Shown: positions 28,430-38,592, numbered from the stretch's first letter. The stretch is 64,000 nucleotides of DNA from Acidisarcina polymorpha (GCF_003330725.1 NZ_CP030840.1:2232001-2296000); one strand, 5' to 3'. The notes: a model not told the origin generated them from the sequence alone. Translations and numbers: made by a program.

Positions 28430-29092
28430 CTATCGGCAAATGGGAGCCCAGCGCGAATTTGTGGTTAGGAACGGACCCTGCTTACGGAAGACGCCAGGAG
28501 GCGTGGTTGCCGACTCTTCCCGGCACGTACGGCTGCTCTGACTCCTTGAGCCCGGTTCTTTGTGCCAGGCCTTTGTGCCCCGCCTTCGTGATGTGGGTCG
28601 CCGTACCCTGGCTCTTTGCGTCTGGGCTCTACGGAAACCCGTCCTTTCGTGCGCGGCCTCTCGATTGCATCGGCTAAGAATAGAGGCGCGAGGTCCCATG
28701 GTGTGCCTTGCATCGCCGGGGCTTGGCGTGGCAGCAACCTTCTGGATCAACGCCAGGTGGGCACTTCGTATCTCCGGACCGCTGGCCAGGAATTCAAAAG
28801 CCACCCCAGATTCAGGGCGCACGAGCATCACTCGCGCAGCGGTGGTGAAAGAGTCGCCGTCTACGGAGAGGCAGAGCCGTACCGCCGCGTTACGCTCGAG
28901 GGCGGGCACCGCCGAGCCTATGGCGATGTAGCATCCGTTTAGGCTAAGATCCTCCATTTTCCCGAGATAGCGGTAGCCTGAAGGCGAGACGATCATTTCG
29001 GCGACGACGGCACAGGGGAAACGCCGGTATTTTCTTCGTTCGTAACTGCTCTTTGCAATGGCGATTGGTTCAATTCTGCTGGCCTGGCCCAT
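28430..29092 (-). CDS. PilZ domain protein with unusual basic C-terminal tail
   Basis: A 220-aa protein. A PilZ domain covers residues ~15-125 with RRKYRR and GKMEDLSLNGCYIAI, and ends in AHLALIQKV like the neighbouring PilZ protein. The remaining ~95 residues are rich in Arg, Ser, Thr and Pro and show no domain. The first protein stops at the equivalent place. The tail may be read-through into DNA that was once non-coding, for example after loss of a stop codon by mutation. This gene is upstream of the other PilZ gene and the two probably arose by duplication. Confidence 0.72.
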   Translation of the reverse strand: MGQASRIEPIAIAKSSYERRKYRRFPCAVVAEMIVSPSGYRYLGKMEDLSLNGCYIAIGSAVPALERNAAVRLCLSVDGDSFTTAARVMLVRPESGVAFEFLASGPEIRSAHLALIQKVAATPSPGDARHTMGPRASILSRCNREAAHERTGFRRAQTQRARVRRPTSRRRGTKAWHKEPGSRSQSSRTCREESATTPPGVFRKQGPFLTTNSRWAPICR

Positions 29093-29268
29093 GACCTGCC
29101 TCGTTGTCTCAGTGAAACTCCAGAATTGGCTTCGCCTGTATCAGGGTGGCCCATGCCCGGTTTATCGGCCTTTCACCCTGGAGCGCGAGGCGCCTTGGAA
29201 ATTCGGCCTCGGCCCCGCTGGTAGAATCAGGAATTGGCGTCTACCCCGAATTTACACTCAGGAAAGTC

Positions 29269-30354
29269 ATGAAAACCGGCATCATCGGCCTGCCCCAGGT
29301 CGGCAAAACATCTCTGTTCAAGATCCTCACCAAAGCCAAGCTCGACGAGCGCGCCTATTCGAATCCGCGCGAGGCCCATTTGGGCGTGGCCAAGGTGCCC
29401 GATGAGCGATTAGACCAATTGTCGGCGCTGTACGACCCGAAGCGGATCATGTACGCCTCGGTCGAGTACGCCGACGTGGCGGCGATTGGCCAGGAGGCCC
29501 TGAGAGAATCGGCCTTCTTGAGCAGCCTGCGCAATGTAGACGCATTGATCCATGTATTGCGGGCCTTTGATGAAGACTCGATTCCGCATGTGGGGCCCAT
29601 CGATCCGCTGCGGGACATTAAGAACGTCGATTTCGACTTGATTATCTCCGACCTTTCGCAGGTGGAGAAGAGGGTCGAGCGGCTCGAAAAAGATTTGAAG
29701 AGCAAGCGCACTCCGGAGATCGAGAAGGAGCATGCTCTGCTGCTGCGAGCGAAGGAGTTTCTGGAATCGGAGAAGCCGCTGCGTGAGTTGGAGATGACCG
29801 CAGATGAGAAGAAGCTAATCCGCGGGTTTACATTCCTTTCCCAAAAACCGATTTTGTACGTGCTCAATATCTCCGAGAGCACCACGCTGGGCGTAGACCT
29901 CGATGCGGCGGTGGCGAAGTACAAGCTCGAAGAGGTCGCGTCGCGGCCAAATGCCGGGGCCACTGCGATCTGCGGCAAGGTCGAAGCAGAGCTCGCGGAG
30001 ATGGACGATGACGAGGCTGCGGAGTTCCTCGGATCTTATGGTTTGACGGAGAGCGGGCTGCGAAGGCTGATTCGGAAATCCTACGAGCTGCTGGGGTTGA
30101 TCAGCTTTTTCACGGTGGGCGAGGATGAGTGCCGTGCCTGGACGGTGCCCGTGAATAGCCGCGCGCAGGAAGCGGCGGGGGCGATCCATTCTGATCTCGA
30201 AAAGCATTTCATCCGGGCCGAGACAATCCATTGGGACACGCTGCTGGCTGCGGGCTCAGAAGCGGTGGCGCGAAGCCAGGGGACGCTTCGTCTCGAGGGC
30301 AAGGATTATCGCGTACAGGACGGAGATGTCATGCATATTCGTCATAGTGGTTAG
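29269..30354 (+). CDS. ychF: ribosome-binding ATPase YchF (Obg-family)
   Basis: A 361-aa OBG-family P-loop protein that prefers ATP and binds ribosomes. The G1 motif is GLPQVGKTSLF at residues 6-16. The guanine-specificity motif is replaced by NISES, as expected for YchF. A coiled-coil insertion lies near residues 128-175 (VEKRVERLEKDLKSKRTP), and a TGS domain ends the protein (GTLRLEGKDYRVQDGDVMHIRH). The start at 29269 (ATG after GGAAAG) gives the normal family length. Confidence 0.95.
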   Translation: MKTGIIGLPQVGKTSLFKILTKAKLDERAYSNPREAHLGVAKVPDERLDQLSALYDPKRIMYASVEYADVAAIGQEALRESAFLSSLRNVDALIHVLRAFDEDSIPHVGPIDPLRDIKNVDFDLIISDLSQVEKRVERLEKDLKSKRTPEIEKEHALLLRAKEFLESEKPLRELEMTADEKKLIRGFTFLSQKPILYVLNISESTTLGVDLDAAVAKYKLEEVASRPNAGATAICGKVEAELAEMDDDEAAEFLGSYGLTESGLRRLIRKSYELLGLISFFTVGEDECRAWTVPVNSRAQEAAGAIHSDLEKHFIRAETIHWDTLLAAGSEAVARSQGTLRLEGKDYRVQDGDVMHIRHSG

Positions 30355-30438
30355 GGACACATCGGATTTACTCCAACTCGCGATGACAGTTGCACCTGGA
30401 CGTTGCAATCAAAGGTTTAGGTCAGGAGAGCGCGAAAG

Positions 30439-31554
30439 ATGATTATCGGCGTACCCAAGGAAGTCAAAGACCATGAATCGCGGGTGGGAGTTACGCCCGC
30501 CGGCGTGAAGGCACTGGTCGAAACCGGCCACACTGTTCTGGTTGAGACCCAGGCGGGAGAGCTCTCGGCCTTCCCCGACGATGATTACCAGGGGGCTGGC
30601 GCCGAAATCGTCGGATCCGCCCACAATGTATGGGGACTTGCGGAGATGATCGTCAAGGTCAAGGAACCCATCCAAAAGGAATATGTCTTCTTCCGCGAAG
30701 GGCTGGTGCTTTTCACCTACCTTCACCTCGCTCCGTTGCAGGAGTTGACGCAGAATTTGCTGGACAAGAAGGTGATCGGGATCGCCTATGAGACGATCCG
30801 CGATAAGGCCGGCACCCTGCCTCTGCTGACGCCGATGTCGGAGGTGGCGGGCCGGATGTCGGTGCAGGTGGGTGCGACTTTTCTGCAGAAGGAGTATGGC
30901 GGACGCGGCGCATTGCTGGGAGGAGTCCCGGGTGTTCCGCCGGCGGATGTATGCATCATCGGCGGCGGCATCGTTGGCACAAACGCAGCAAAGATAGCTT
31001 TGGGCATGGGGGCGAAGGTCACCATCGTCGATGTGAATCTCAACCGGCTGCGAGATCTGGATGACATCTTCAATGGGCGGCTGTATACGCTGGCGTCGAA
31101 TTCGTACAACGTGGCGAGAGCGGTGCAGCAGGCCGATCTCGTGATCGGCGGGGTGTTGATTCCAGGCGCAGCGGCGCCGAAGATCGTGACCGCAGAGATG
31201 GTCGCGAAGATGAAGAAGGGCGCAGTGATCGTCGACGTGGCGATCGACCAGGGTGGATGCATTGAGACGGCACGGCCGACGACGCATAGTGATCCCTCGT
31301 ACCTGGTGAATGGCGTGGTGCACTACTGCGTGACCAACATGCCGGCAGCGGTGCCGAATACGTCGACGCTGGCATTGACTAACGCGACCTTCCCGTACGT
31401 CTTGAAATTGGCCCAGAATGGCGCGCGAGCCGCGATCGCACAGGACGGCGGCATCGCCGAAGGAGTCAATACGTGGCTGGGATCATTGACTTATGAGGGC
31501 GTCGCACGTTCGCAAGAGCGGGAGTTTACACCGGTGCGAGAGCTGATCTACTAA
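30439..31554 (+). CDS. ald: alanine dehydrogenase
   Basis: NAD-dependent enzyme that interconverts L-alanine and pyruvate plus ammonia; 371 aa, the standard length. N-terminal [20 protein letters not shown] and the catalytic KVKEP and YLHLAP segments are present, as is the Rossmann motif [20 protein letters not shown] with the NAD-selecting Asp in VTIVDVN. It follows ychF by 84 bp, with a GGAGAGCG site before the ATG. The role in alanine catabolism or nitrogen release is family knowledge. Confidence 0.96.
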   Translation: MIIGVPKEVKDHESRVGVTPAGVKALVETGHTVLVETQAGELSAFPDDDYQGAGAEIVGSAHNVWGLAEMIVKVKEPIQKEYVFFREGLVLFTYLHLAPLQELTQNLLDKKVIGIAYETIRDKAGTLPLLTPMSEVAGRMSVQVGATFLQKEYGGRGALLGGVPGVPPADVCIIGGGIVGTNAAKIALGMGAKVTIVDVNLNRLRDLDDIFNGRLYTLASNSYNVARAVQQADLVIGGVLIPGAAAPKIVTAEMVAKMKKGAVIVDVAIDQGGCIETARPTTHSDPSYLVNGVVHYCVTNMPAAVPNTSTLALTNATFPYVLKLAQNGARAAIAQDGGIAEGVNTWLGSLTYEGVARSQEREFTPVRELIY

Positions 31555-32197
31555 CTCGGCCCTGTTAACAGATCTAGCCGGTTCGCTGCAACGTTTATCT
31601 GCGATCTCATGATGCCAAGCACTTACTTTGTTTGTTGCTTACTTTGTTTGTTGAGTGCTTAGTTGCCGGTCTTCTTTTGGAAACGAAATCAAAGACCGCG
31701 GCCGGTGGCTCTCAAGTCACGCGATAGATTCAGTTGAAGATTCCGAAGTTAATCGAACTGACGTTGGCTAGCCTGGAGGCTTAGGCCATTCCCGGGCGAG
31801 CGGAATAGCAGGGACGACATCCCTCGGTTACCCCCCTTAAGGTCTTTGAAAGTTGATCAACGGTAACATTCAGGTGAAGTACCATCTGTCGGATACCCGA
31901 CATACAGTGAAAGATTGTCGAAAAACTTCCTGCACCACACTCCTGCTTTTAGCGTCATCGATTACTTAACCGCAAATCATCTCAGGCACCGCGTTTGCTC
32001 CCAGCGTACTGAAGACGGGGAATGTTAGCGACTAGTTTCAGGATTTACCGAAAGTAGTAACTGTTAGTCACCGGTTTATGATGTCCGCCTCCGAGTGGGG
32101 AAATCTGGTACTATGTGCTGCAACCAAAATAAGATTACCGAAGTGCGCACGAGTGGCAAGAACTGAATTCTTAAAGGACCGGGAACCGTGTCTGCTC
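31555..32197. other. long intergenic region before the Crp/Fnr gene
   Basis: No gene or RNA is recognisable. A 16-bp sequence, CTTACTTTGTTTGTTG, is repeated in tandem at 31622-31637 and 31638-31653. The stretch is AT-richer than its surroundings and may hold a complex promoter for the downstream regulator. Confidence 0.45.
31622..31653. repeat. 16-bp tandem duplication
   Basis: Two exact back-to-back copies of CTTACTTTGTTTGTTG. Only two units occur. It could be a recent slippage event or part of a regulatory region. Confidence 0.85.
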
Positions 32198-32905
32198 ATG
32201 GCAAGGCCTATTTGTAACCTGCTCATCAAGTGTTTGCCTCTACCATATCGAGATCATCTTTTCTCGCGGCTGGAATCTGTCTCCTTGCCCGCGGGAACTA
32301 CGCTGTACGAACCGGAGGTGGCGCCGGAATACGTACACTTCATGACCTCTGGCCTCACTTCGATAGTTGCCTATATGTCGAATGGCAGCGGGACGGAGGT
32401 CGGGATCGTGGGCAGCGAAGGAGTTGTCGAGAGCTTCCATCTGCTCTCTTCCCCGAGTGTGCAGAACGTGCAGACGCGCGGCTGGGTCCAGATTGCAGGG
32501 ACGGCGATGAGGATGAGGTTCTCCGATGCCTATAAGGAATTCCTAAGCAGCGAAGTCTTGCGGACCCCGGTGCTTGGCTTTGTGCAGTGTCAAGGTTCGA
32601 TATTGGGTCAGTTGGCGGCGTGTAATCGCCTTCATGATGTCGAAGAGCGGCTGGCGCGGTGGCTGTTGATGGTCCAGGACCGGGTAGGCGGCGAGGTACT
32701 TCCACTGACTCAGGAGTTGTTGGCGATTATGCTGGGGGCGCGGCGGAGTTCGGTGACGCTCGCGGCGAGCGACCTTCAGCGACGCGGCCTCATTGAATAC
32801 CATCGTGGCCAAGTGAAGATCATGCAGCGGGACTTGCTAGAGAATGCGGCCTGCGAGTGTTATTCAGTTACCCGAAGGCTGTTTGCCAATTTATATCTCC
32901 AGTAG
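32198..32905 (+). CDS. Crp/Fnr family transcriptional regulator
   Basis: A 235-aa regulator with an N-terminal cyclic-nucleotide-type beta-roll (LESVSLPAGTTLYEPE, then VGIVGSEGVVESF) and a C-terminal winged helix-turn-helix (LTQELLAIMLGARRSSVTLAASDLQRRGLI). No FNR-type Cys cluster is seen, and the arginine expected for cAMP binding is not evident, so the ligand is unknown. I placed the start at the ATG 32198, where similarity begins; a Met in frame at 32078 would add 40 non-family residues. No strong Shine-Dalgarno precedes either. Confidence 0.82.
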   Translation: MARPICNLLIKCLPLPYRDHLFSRLESVSLPAGTTLYEPEVAPEYVHFMTSGLTSIVAYMSNGSGTEVGIVGSEGVVESFHLLSSPSVQNVQTRGWVQIAGTAMRMRFSDAYKEFLSSEVLRTPVLGFVQCQGSILGQLAACNRLHDVEERLARWLLMVQDRVGGEVLPLTQELLAIMLGARRSSVTLAASDLQRRGLIEYHRGQVKIMQRDLLENAACECYSVTRRLFANLYLQ

Positions 32906-33148
32906 GCCACGCCTTCTTGGTTCCAGCAAGCCGGAGCTAGCAGCGATGGAAGCTTCTTTCCAAGAGACAGCGAGTCAAAGCGGAGTTCGCGCACGACGGG
33001 CTCTCTCTTGAGCGGAGACCAACTTTCCTACATCAAAAACCTGAGCGAGGATGCTCTACGGCTTGCTGAATCGCTGCGCGGACCACTCCGCCTGTGAGCA
33101 CGCTTAAGGGGCCGCCAATTATACTGGAGAGATTCAGCCGGGAGCAGG

Positions 33149-35566
33149 ATGGCGCCAGAACCTAAACACCGCAAGATCGTAGTCGGCGGCCTTGCTGCAG
33201 GGCTGTTGCTCCTGCTGCTGCTCTTCAGCGCTCTGCAGGGATTGAATCTGTCGTTCCTTGAGCCGCGGAGCGCGGGCCTGGTCTTGCTGTTTACCGGCCT
33301 CTCGGTCGTCGCTTTTCTGATCTTTGTCGTTCTTCTAGTCTTACTCTCGCGCAATATTCTCAAGCTTTATGCGGACCAGCGCAGCCGCGTGCTGGGTTCG
33401 CGATTGCGTTCGCGCATGTTGATCGGGGCGCTCCTGCTCTCGCTGGCGCCGGCGATGTTCATGTTTTTCTATAGCTACTTTCTGCTGAACCGATCGATCG
33501 ACCGGTGGTTCTCGCAGCCCGTGGGACAGCTGCGGGAAGATTCAACCCGGGTGGCGCTGGAGCTCTCCCATTATGCGACCAACAATGCCCGGGTAGAAGC
33601 CGAGGCGCTGGCCAGCTCTCCGACGCTCGCCAGGGCGCTGGACACCGATGACGATCCAGTGGTCATCGCGCCTACCGGGGTGAACCTGGCATTGATCGAG
33701 GTGCTGCGGTCCCGTCGAATCACCTTGCAGGGTGGGTTTGCCATTGTGTATCACGAAGGGCAACCGGTGGCGCAGTTTCAGATGCCTGCGCAAAACGGCA
33801 GAGTGGTGGTGCGCCCTTGGATGGACGAGAGCGAATCGACAATGAACACCTCCGAGCCTGCGACGACGACGATTCTGAAGGCGGCGCAGCGCAGCGACGA
33901 GCCGGTGGTGCAGTTTGCGGGAGGCGAATTCGCGCTCGGAGCCGCGACCGTCGGTCCGTCCGACTCGGAGAACAATGTGGTGGTCATTGGCTTGCCGATG
34001 CCGGCCGGTCTGAGTGTCACGGTTGCCCGCATCCGCCACGGAGCGGAAGGCACCTATCGAATTAGGAACGGCTTTCGACGCCTGGCGTTCTCGATTCTCT
34101 TGTTGTTGACGGCGCTGATTCTATTTACCAGCAGCTGGCTGGCGTTGTTTCTTTCAAAGCAGATCACGCGCCCGGTGGAAGCGCTGGCGGATGCTATGGA
34201 TGAGATCGCCGCCGGCCACTACAAGCACCGGGTCGCGGTCGAGGCAACCGAGGAGCTGGGCGAGCTGGTTCGCTCGTTCAACCATATGGCCGGTGACCTT
34301 GAAGAGAGCCGCGCCATTGCGGAGACATCGACCCTGCAGCTGTCGGCCGCCAACCTTACTTCCGAAGAACGCCGCCGCGAACTGGAAACCGTTCTAGAGA
34401 CGATTCCGAGCGGAGTGGTGACGCTGGACTCGTCCATGCGGGTGCTTCAAGCCAACCGGGCATTTCTCGACCTGCTGGAGCCGGCACAGCAGGCGATTGC
34501 GGTCGGTTCGTCAATTCAATCGCTCTTCCCTGCTGATCTCGCCGACGATCTGACCCGTCTCTTGCGGCGCAGCCAACGCATGGGGATCGCGGCGATGGAG
34601 TTCGAGTTTCGCAGCCCCAAAGGAATGCTGAACCTCTCGACGACGATGGCTGCTCTCGAACTGGAGGGCAGTCAACGAGGCTGCATTCTGGTGGTTGAAG
34701 ATGTCACCGAGTTTCTTCGCGCGCAAAGGCAGGTCGCGTGGAAAGAAGTGGCGCAGCGAGTGGCGCATGAAATCAAGAATCCGTTGACGCCGATCAGCCT
34801 TTCGGCGGAGCGGATCCGCAAGCACGTCGATCGTCCGACGCCGGAATCAGCGGGCATCATTCGCAAGTGCAGCGAAGTCATCTTGGGATCGGTCGATACC
34901 ATGCGTACGCTGGTCGACCAGTTCGCCGCGCTGGCCCAGTTTCCTACGGCCCAACCGAAGCCCAATGATCTTAACCTCATCGTGGAGAGCGCCTTGATGC
35001 TCTTTGCCGGCCGACTTGGCGGCATCACGATTCATCGGCGGCTTGCCCCCGATATTCCTCCCGTGATGGCGGATGCGGAGGCACTGAAGCGGGCCTTTGC
35101 CAACTTGATCGATAACGCGGCCGAGGCGATGCAAGGAAGCCTGTTGCGTCAACTGACGATCGAGACTTGTCTGAACGACAACAACATGGCCGAAATCGTA
35201 GTGGCCGATACCGGGCACGGGCTGACAGCAGAGACTCGGGAAAGGCTTTTTCTCCCGTATTTTTCAACCAAGCAACGGGGAACTGGATTAGGCCTGTCGA
35301 TCGCCGCCAAGATTGTTCAGGAGCATGAAGGAGCGATCCGCGCAGAGCAAAACACGCCGAAAGGCGCCCGCTTTGTCATGGAGCTGCCACTGGCGGAGAT
35401 CCCCACAATCGATGGCGGCCGAAATGAGTCATCTTTGGCGGTGCATGGAAACGGAGATGGAGAGATTAGCGGAAACCTTGGCCGCAATGGCGCGCCGCAC
35501 AAAAATGGAAACGGCAATGGGGTGGGTCCGATGATGACCGGCATCGAAGCCAAGCCTTCAAGATGA
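33149..35566 (+). CDS. sensor histidine kinase, NtrY type
   Basis: An 805-aa membrane kinase. Two or three helices open the protein, then an outside sensor region of ~200 residues, another helix near residue 315 and a HAMP domain (KQITRPVEALADAMDEIAAG). A PAS-like segment follows around residues 405-525. The phosphoacceptor is in VAHEIKNPLTPI. The ATPase domain shows the N box (NLIDNAAEAMQ), DTGHGL and GTGLGLSIAAKI. The last ~60 residues are a Gly/Asn-rich tail (GNGDGE, NGNGNG). The stop overlaps the next start. Its ligand is unknown; an NtrY-like role in nitrogen or redox sensing is only by analogy. Confidence 0.9.
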   Translation: MAPEPKHRKIVVGGLAAGLLLLLLLFSALQGLNLSFLEPRSAGLVLLFTGLSVVAFLIFVVLLVLLSRNILKLYADQRSRVLGSRLRSRMLIGALLLSLAPAMFMFFYSYFLLNRSIDRWFSQPVGQLREDSTRVALELSHYATNNARVEAEALASSPTLARALDTDDDPVVIAPTGVNLALIEVLRSRRITLQGGFAIVYHEGQPVAQFQMPAQNGRVVVRPWMDESESTMNTSEPATTTILKAAQRSDEPVVQFAGGEFALGAATVGPSDSENNVVVIGLPMPAGLSVTVARIRHGAEGTYRIRNGFRRLAFSILLLLTALILFTSSWLALFLSKQITRPVEALADAMDEIAAGHYKHRVAVEATEELGELVRSFNHMAGDLEESRAIAETSTLQLSAANLTSEERRRELETVLETIPSGVVTLDSSMRVLQANRAFLDLLEPAQQAIAVGSSIQSLFPADLADDLTRLLRRSQRMGIAAMEFEFRSPKGMLNLSTTMAALELEGSQRGCILVVEDVTEFLRAQRQVAWKEVAQRVAHEIKNPLTPISLSAERIRKHVDRPTPESAGIIRKCSEVILGSVDTMRTLVDQFAALAQFPTAQPKPNDLNLIVESALMLFAGRLGGITIHRRLAPDIPPVMADAEALKRAFANLIDNAAEAMQGSLLRQLTIETCLNDNNMAEIVVADTGHGLTAETRERLFLPYFSTKQRGTGLGLSIAAKIVQEHEGAIRAEQNTPKGARFVMELPLAEIPTIDGGRNESSLAVHGNGDGEISGNLGRNGAPHKNGNGNGVGPMMTGIEAKPSR

Positions 35567-36912
35567 ATCACATCCTTATCGTCGATGATGAAACCGAGAT
35601 CCGGGAAGCCTTAGAAGAAATTCTGCGTGAAGAGGGCTATGCGGTGACGACCGCTGCTACTGGCGAAGAGGCGGTGACCCTGATCGCGGATGCTGCCTAC
35701 GACGTTGTGCTCCTGGATATCTGGCTGCCGGACCGCGATGGTCTGGAGGTGCTGAAAGACATTTACGCCTTGGAAGGCAAGCCGGAGGTCATCATCATCT
35801 CCGGTCATGGGACGATCGAGACGGCGGTGCGCGCGACCAAGCTCGGCGCCTTCGATTTTCTGGAGAAGCCGCTTTCAATGGACCGGACGCTCATCCTGGT
35901 GAAGAATGCCATCGACGCCCGGCGGCTGCGTCATGAAAATCAGGAATATCACCGGCAGTTGAACGCTACCACCCCCATTACCGGTGAAAGCGTCCCGGTG
36001 AAGGCGCTGCGCCAGCAGATCAAGCTGATGGCGCCGACCAATGGCCGGGTGCTGATCTTTGGCGAGTCGGGCTGCGGAAAAGAGCTCATCGCTCGGGCAA
36101 TTCATGCGGGCAGTCCGCGCCGGGACCGTGTCTTCATTGAGCTGAATTGCGCGGCGATTCCGGAGGATTTCATTGAAAGCGAATTGTTCGGGTACCGGCA
36201 TGGTGCGGTCTCCGGGGAGGCTCCAGAAAAACGGGGGACCTTTGAGCGTGCGGATGGAGGCACGCTCTTTCTGGATGAAGTCGGCGACATGAGCTTGAAG
36301 ATGCAAGCCAAGGTGCTGCGGGCGCTCGACGAAGGCCGCTTCACACCGGTCGGCGCGACCAGCCCGGTGCAGGTCGATGTTCGGGTGGTTGCGGCGACCA
36401 ACAAGGACCTGGAAGAGGAGATTGCGCGCGGGAATTTTCGCGAGGACTTTTTTTACCGGCTGAATGTCATTCCTTTTTTTGTGCCGCCGCTGCGCGAGCG
36501 GAAGGAAGATATACCTCTGCTGGCGCGCGAATTTCTTCGCGAATTTGGGCGCGAATACGGACGGCCGCGGATCGAGATTGCGGACGAGGCAGTTGCCGTG
36601 CTGAAGCAGTATCATTGGCCGGGAAATGTTCGCGAGCTCAAGAATGTGATCGAGCGGGTGCTGATTCTGAACCCCCAGGCGCTGCGCATTGAGCGCCGCC
36701 ATCTGCCGATGCTGATTTATCGCGGCAGTGGGAAAAAAGGTGAGGAGTTCTCGACTTTGCATCAGGCGCGAGAGGCTTACGAACGCGACTACATTCTCAA
36801 GAAAATCGACGACTGCCATGGAAATGTAAGCCGCGCCGCCGAGGCGCTTGGGCTGGAGCGGAGCCATCTTTATCGCAAGATGAAGAGTCTGGGGATTAGC
36901 GTGCGGGAGTAG
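35563..36912 (+). CDS. NtrC/NtrX-family response regulator with altered GAFTGA loop
   Basis: A 449-aa three-domain regulator: a receiver with Asp52 (LLDIWLPDRDG), an AAA+ domain with Walker A GESGCGKE (residues 167-174) and Walker B GGTLFLDEVGD, and a Fis-type helix-turn-helix at the end (GNVSRAAEALGLERSHLYRKM). The loop that contacts sigma-54, normally GAFTGA, reads GAVSGE here (residues 214-219). Changes in this loop usually weaken or abolish sigma-54 activation, and some NtrX proteins act without sigma-54. Coupled by overlap to the upstream kinase. Confidence 0.9.
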   Translation: MNHILIVDDETEIREALEEILREEGYAVTTAATGEEAVTLIADAAYDVVLLDIWLPDRDGLEVLKDIYALEGKPEVIIISGHGTIETAVRATKLGAFDFLEKPLSMDRTLILVKNAIDARRLRHENQEYHRQLNATTPITGESVPVKALRQQIKLMAPTNGRVLIFGESGCGKELIARAIHAGSPRRDRVFIELNCAAIPEDFIESELFGYRHGAVSGEAPEKRGTFERADGGTLFLDEVGDMSLKMQAKVLRALDEGRFTPVGATSPVQVDVRVVAATNKDLEEEIARGNFREDFFYRLNVIPFFVPPLRERKEDIPLLAREFLREFGREYGRPRIEIADEAVAVLKQYHWPGNVRELKNVIERVLILNPQALRIERRHLPMLIYRGSGKKGEEFSTLHQAREAYERDYILKKIDDCHGNVSRAAEALGLERSHLYRKMKSLGISVRE

Positions 36913-36971
36913 CGAGGCTGATCGCTGAGGTGAGCTGGGCGGAGGTCAGGTGCCTGATATGGTCTTGAGGT

Positions 36972-37949
36972 TCAATTGACTTCTAGATCGTTCTCGATCG
37001 CGGTGACGAGGCGGATCGCCTCCGCTTGAGTGCCGGCTTCGTCACCGAAGCTGTTGAGCCAGTGGACTTCGGGTTCGCGGCGGAACCAGGTGAGTTGGCG
37101 TTTGGCGTAGTTGCGGTGGCCTTGCTGGGCGGACTTGATGGCCTCTTCGTTTGACATATCTCCATGGATCACGGCGAGCGCTTGTTTGTAGCCGAGGGAG
37201 GTTAGTGGGCGAACATCTGGTCCGTACTTCTCGACTAAGTAGCGGGTCTCTTCGACTAGCCCATCTTGAAACATGGCGGCGGCCCTGGCGTTGATCCGCG
37301 AGTAGAGAGCTTGGCGGCCGGGGTTAAGTCCAATACGAATGATCTTGTAGCCTCGAAGCCCGTCCCGGCCGCTTTGCCAAGCCTGGGTCATAGGTTGACG
37401 TGAGGTGAGGCAGACCTCGATGGCGCGGACCAGCTTCGGCGTGTCGTTGGCATGGATCAGGCGGGAAGCCGCGGGATCGAGGCGGGCGAGGATGCGATGC
37501 AACCAGCCGGCTCCGCGAGCGGCTTCGGCGCGGCGAAGGCGCTGACGGATGTCTTCAGAGCGGGGTGGGGCTTCGAAGAGTCCGTCGATGAGGGCGCGAA
37601 GATAGAGCCCGGTTCCTCCGGTAACGATGGGGAGCTTGCCATGTGCGGTGATAGCGGCGAGGGCGGCGCGGGCGAGCCGGCTATAGTCGCCGGCGGTGAA
37701 AGCTTCGGAGGGATCGGCAACATCGATGAGGTGGTGGGGAATTTGGCTGCGTTCGGCACGGGAGGGTTTGGCGGTGCCGATCTCCAAGTCACGGTAGACG
37801 GCGACGGAATCGCAGCTGACGATCTCTCCTGAGAAGTGTTGCGCGAGGTGGAGGGAGAGCGCGGTTTTGCCGCTGGCGGTGGGACCGAGGAGGACGATGA
37901 GCGGGTGGTTTGACCCTGCTCTTTGTATGCTGATATCAAAATCACTCAT
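36972..37949 (-). CDS. miaA: tRNA dimethylallyltransferase
   Basis: Adds a dimethylallyl group to A37 of tRNAs reading UNN codons. The P-loop GPTASGKT is near residue 21; the conserved DSVAVYRDLEIGTAKP block and the HHLIDVADP and GGTGLYLRAL blocks follow. At 325 aa it is the usual size. I set the start at ATG 37949 because upstream residues are not conserved. The C-terminal HRNYAKRQLTWFRRE motif confirms the family. Confidence 0.94.
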   Translation of the reverse strand: MSDFDISIQRAGSNHPLIVLLGPTASGKTALSLHLAQHFSGEIVSCDSVAVYRDLEIGTAKPSRAERSQIPHHLIDVADPSEAFTAGDYSRLARAALAAITAHGKLPIVTGGTGLYLRALIDGLFEAPPRSEDIRQRLRRAEAARGAGWLHRILARLDPAASRLIHANDTPKLVRAIEVCLTSRQPMTQAWQSGRDGLRGYKIIRIGLNPGRQALYSRINARAAAMFQDGLVEETRYLVEKYGPDVRPLTSLGYKQALAVIHGDMSNEEAIKSAQQGHRNYAKRQLTWFRREPEVHWLNSFGDEAGTQAEAIRLVTAIENDLEVN

Positions 37950-38106
37950 CGAATGCTGTATAGCCCGGATAGAAGGCTGTGGTTCGCGACAACTACAGAG
38001 CTGCACAAGTAACAGCTTACCGACAGACGGCGGTAGCGCGGGCAATCTCTCGCTGAATGGAGGTGGGACGAGCCACGTCCGGCGGTTAGGACCAGATCAT
38101 CTGGGA

Positions 38107-38547
38107 CTAGCTAGGTTGAGGAGATAGGTTGTGTTCCTGGATCAGCTGATAGATGTCCTGGTGGGTGAGATAGGCGAGGATCTTTGGATCGGAACTGCCC
38201 ATGTCGATGAGGAATGCGGAACCTACAGTGAGGGTGATCTCGGGTTTGTCCGTGGGGGCAAAGTCCATCTTCCATTGAGTGTCGACGAGGACATAACGTT
38301 CCCCGATTTGCATGTCGTGGCGGGCGATGAGTTGGCTGGCGCGCAAACCAGCCTTTTCGAAGTACTGTCTGCGACTGGGGAGCATTTGCGCGAAAGTCGC
38401 GGCTGGAACGAGGGTCGAGCCGGCAGGGCCGGCGGCAAGAAATGTTTCGGCGAACTGCGCGATAACAACTGCAGGATCACTGCTGGTCGTGTTGCGTTCA
38501 AAGGTCGACAAAAAAGAGTCAAGAGCTTCCTGGGTGAAAGATGACAT
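38107..38547 (-). CDS. hypothetical protein, possible NTF2-like fold
   Basis: A 146-aa acidic protein not assigned with confidence. The order of an N-terminal helix, the segment VIAQFAETFLAAGP, and beta-rich blocks (ERYVLVDTQWKMDF, EITLTVGSAFLIDM) suggests an NTF2-like or SnoaL-like domain, without catalytic residues I can name. A well-formed promoter and an AGGAGG site precede the ATG at 38547, so it is surely expressed as a separate gene. It lies upstream of miaA on the same strand. Confidence 0.65.
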   Translation of the reverse strand: MSSFTQEALDSFLSTFERNTTSSDPAVVIAQFAETFLAAGPAGSTLVPAATFAQMLPSRRQYFEKAGLRASQLIARHDMQIGERYVLVDTQWKMDFAPTDKPEITLTVGSAFLIDMGSSDPKILAYLTHQDIYQLIQEHNLSPQPS

Positions 38548-38592
38548 AAACAAACCTCCTAAGTTATCCGTATCAAGATAAAGTCCTTTAGT

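Noticed and set aside
31622-31653. possible CRISPR or satellite array
   Set aside because: Only two exact units with no spacers; a simple tandem duplication.
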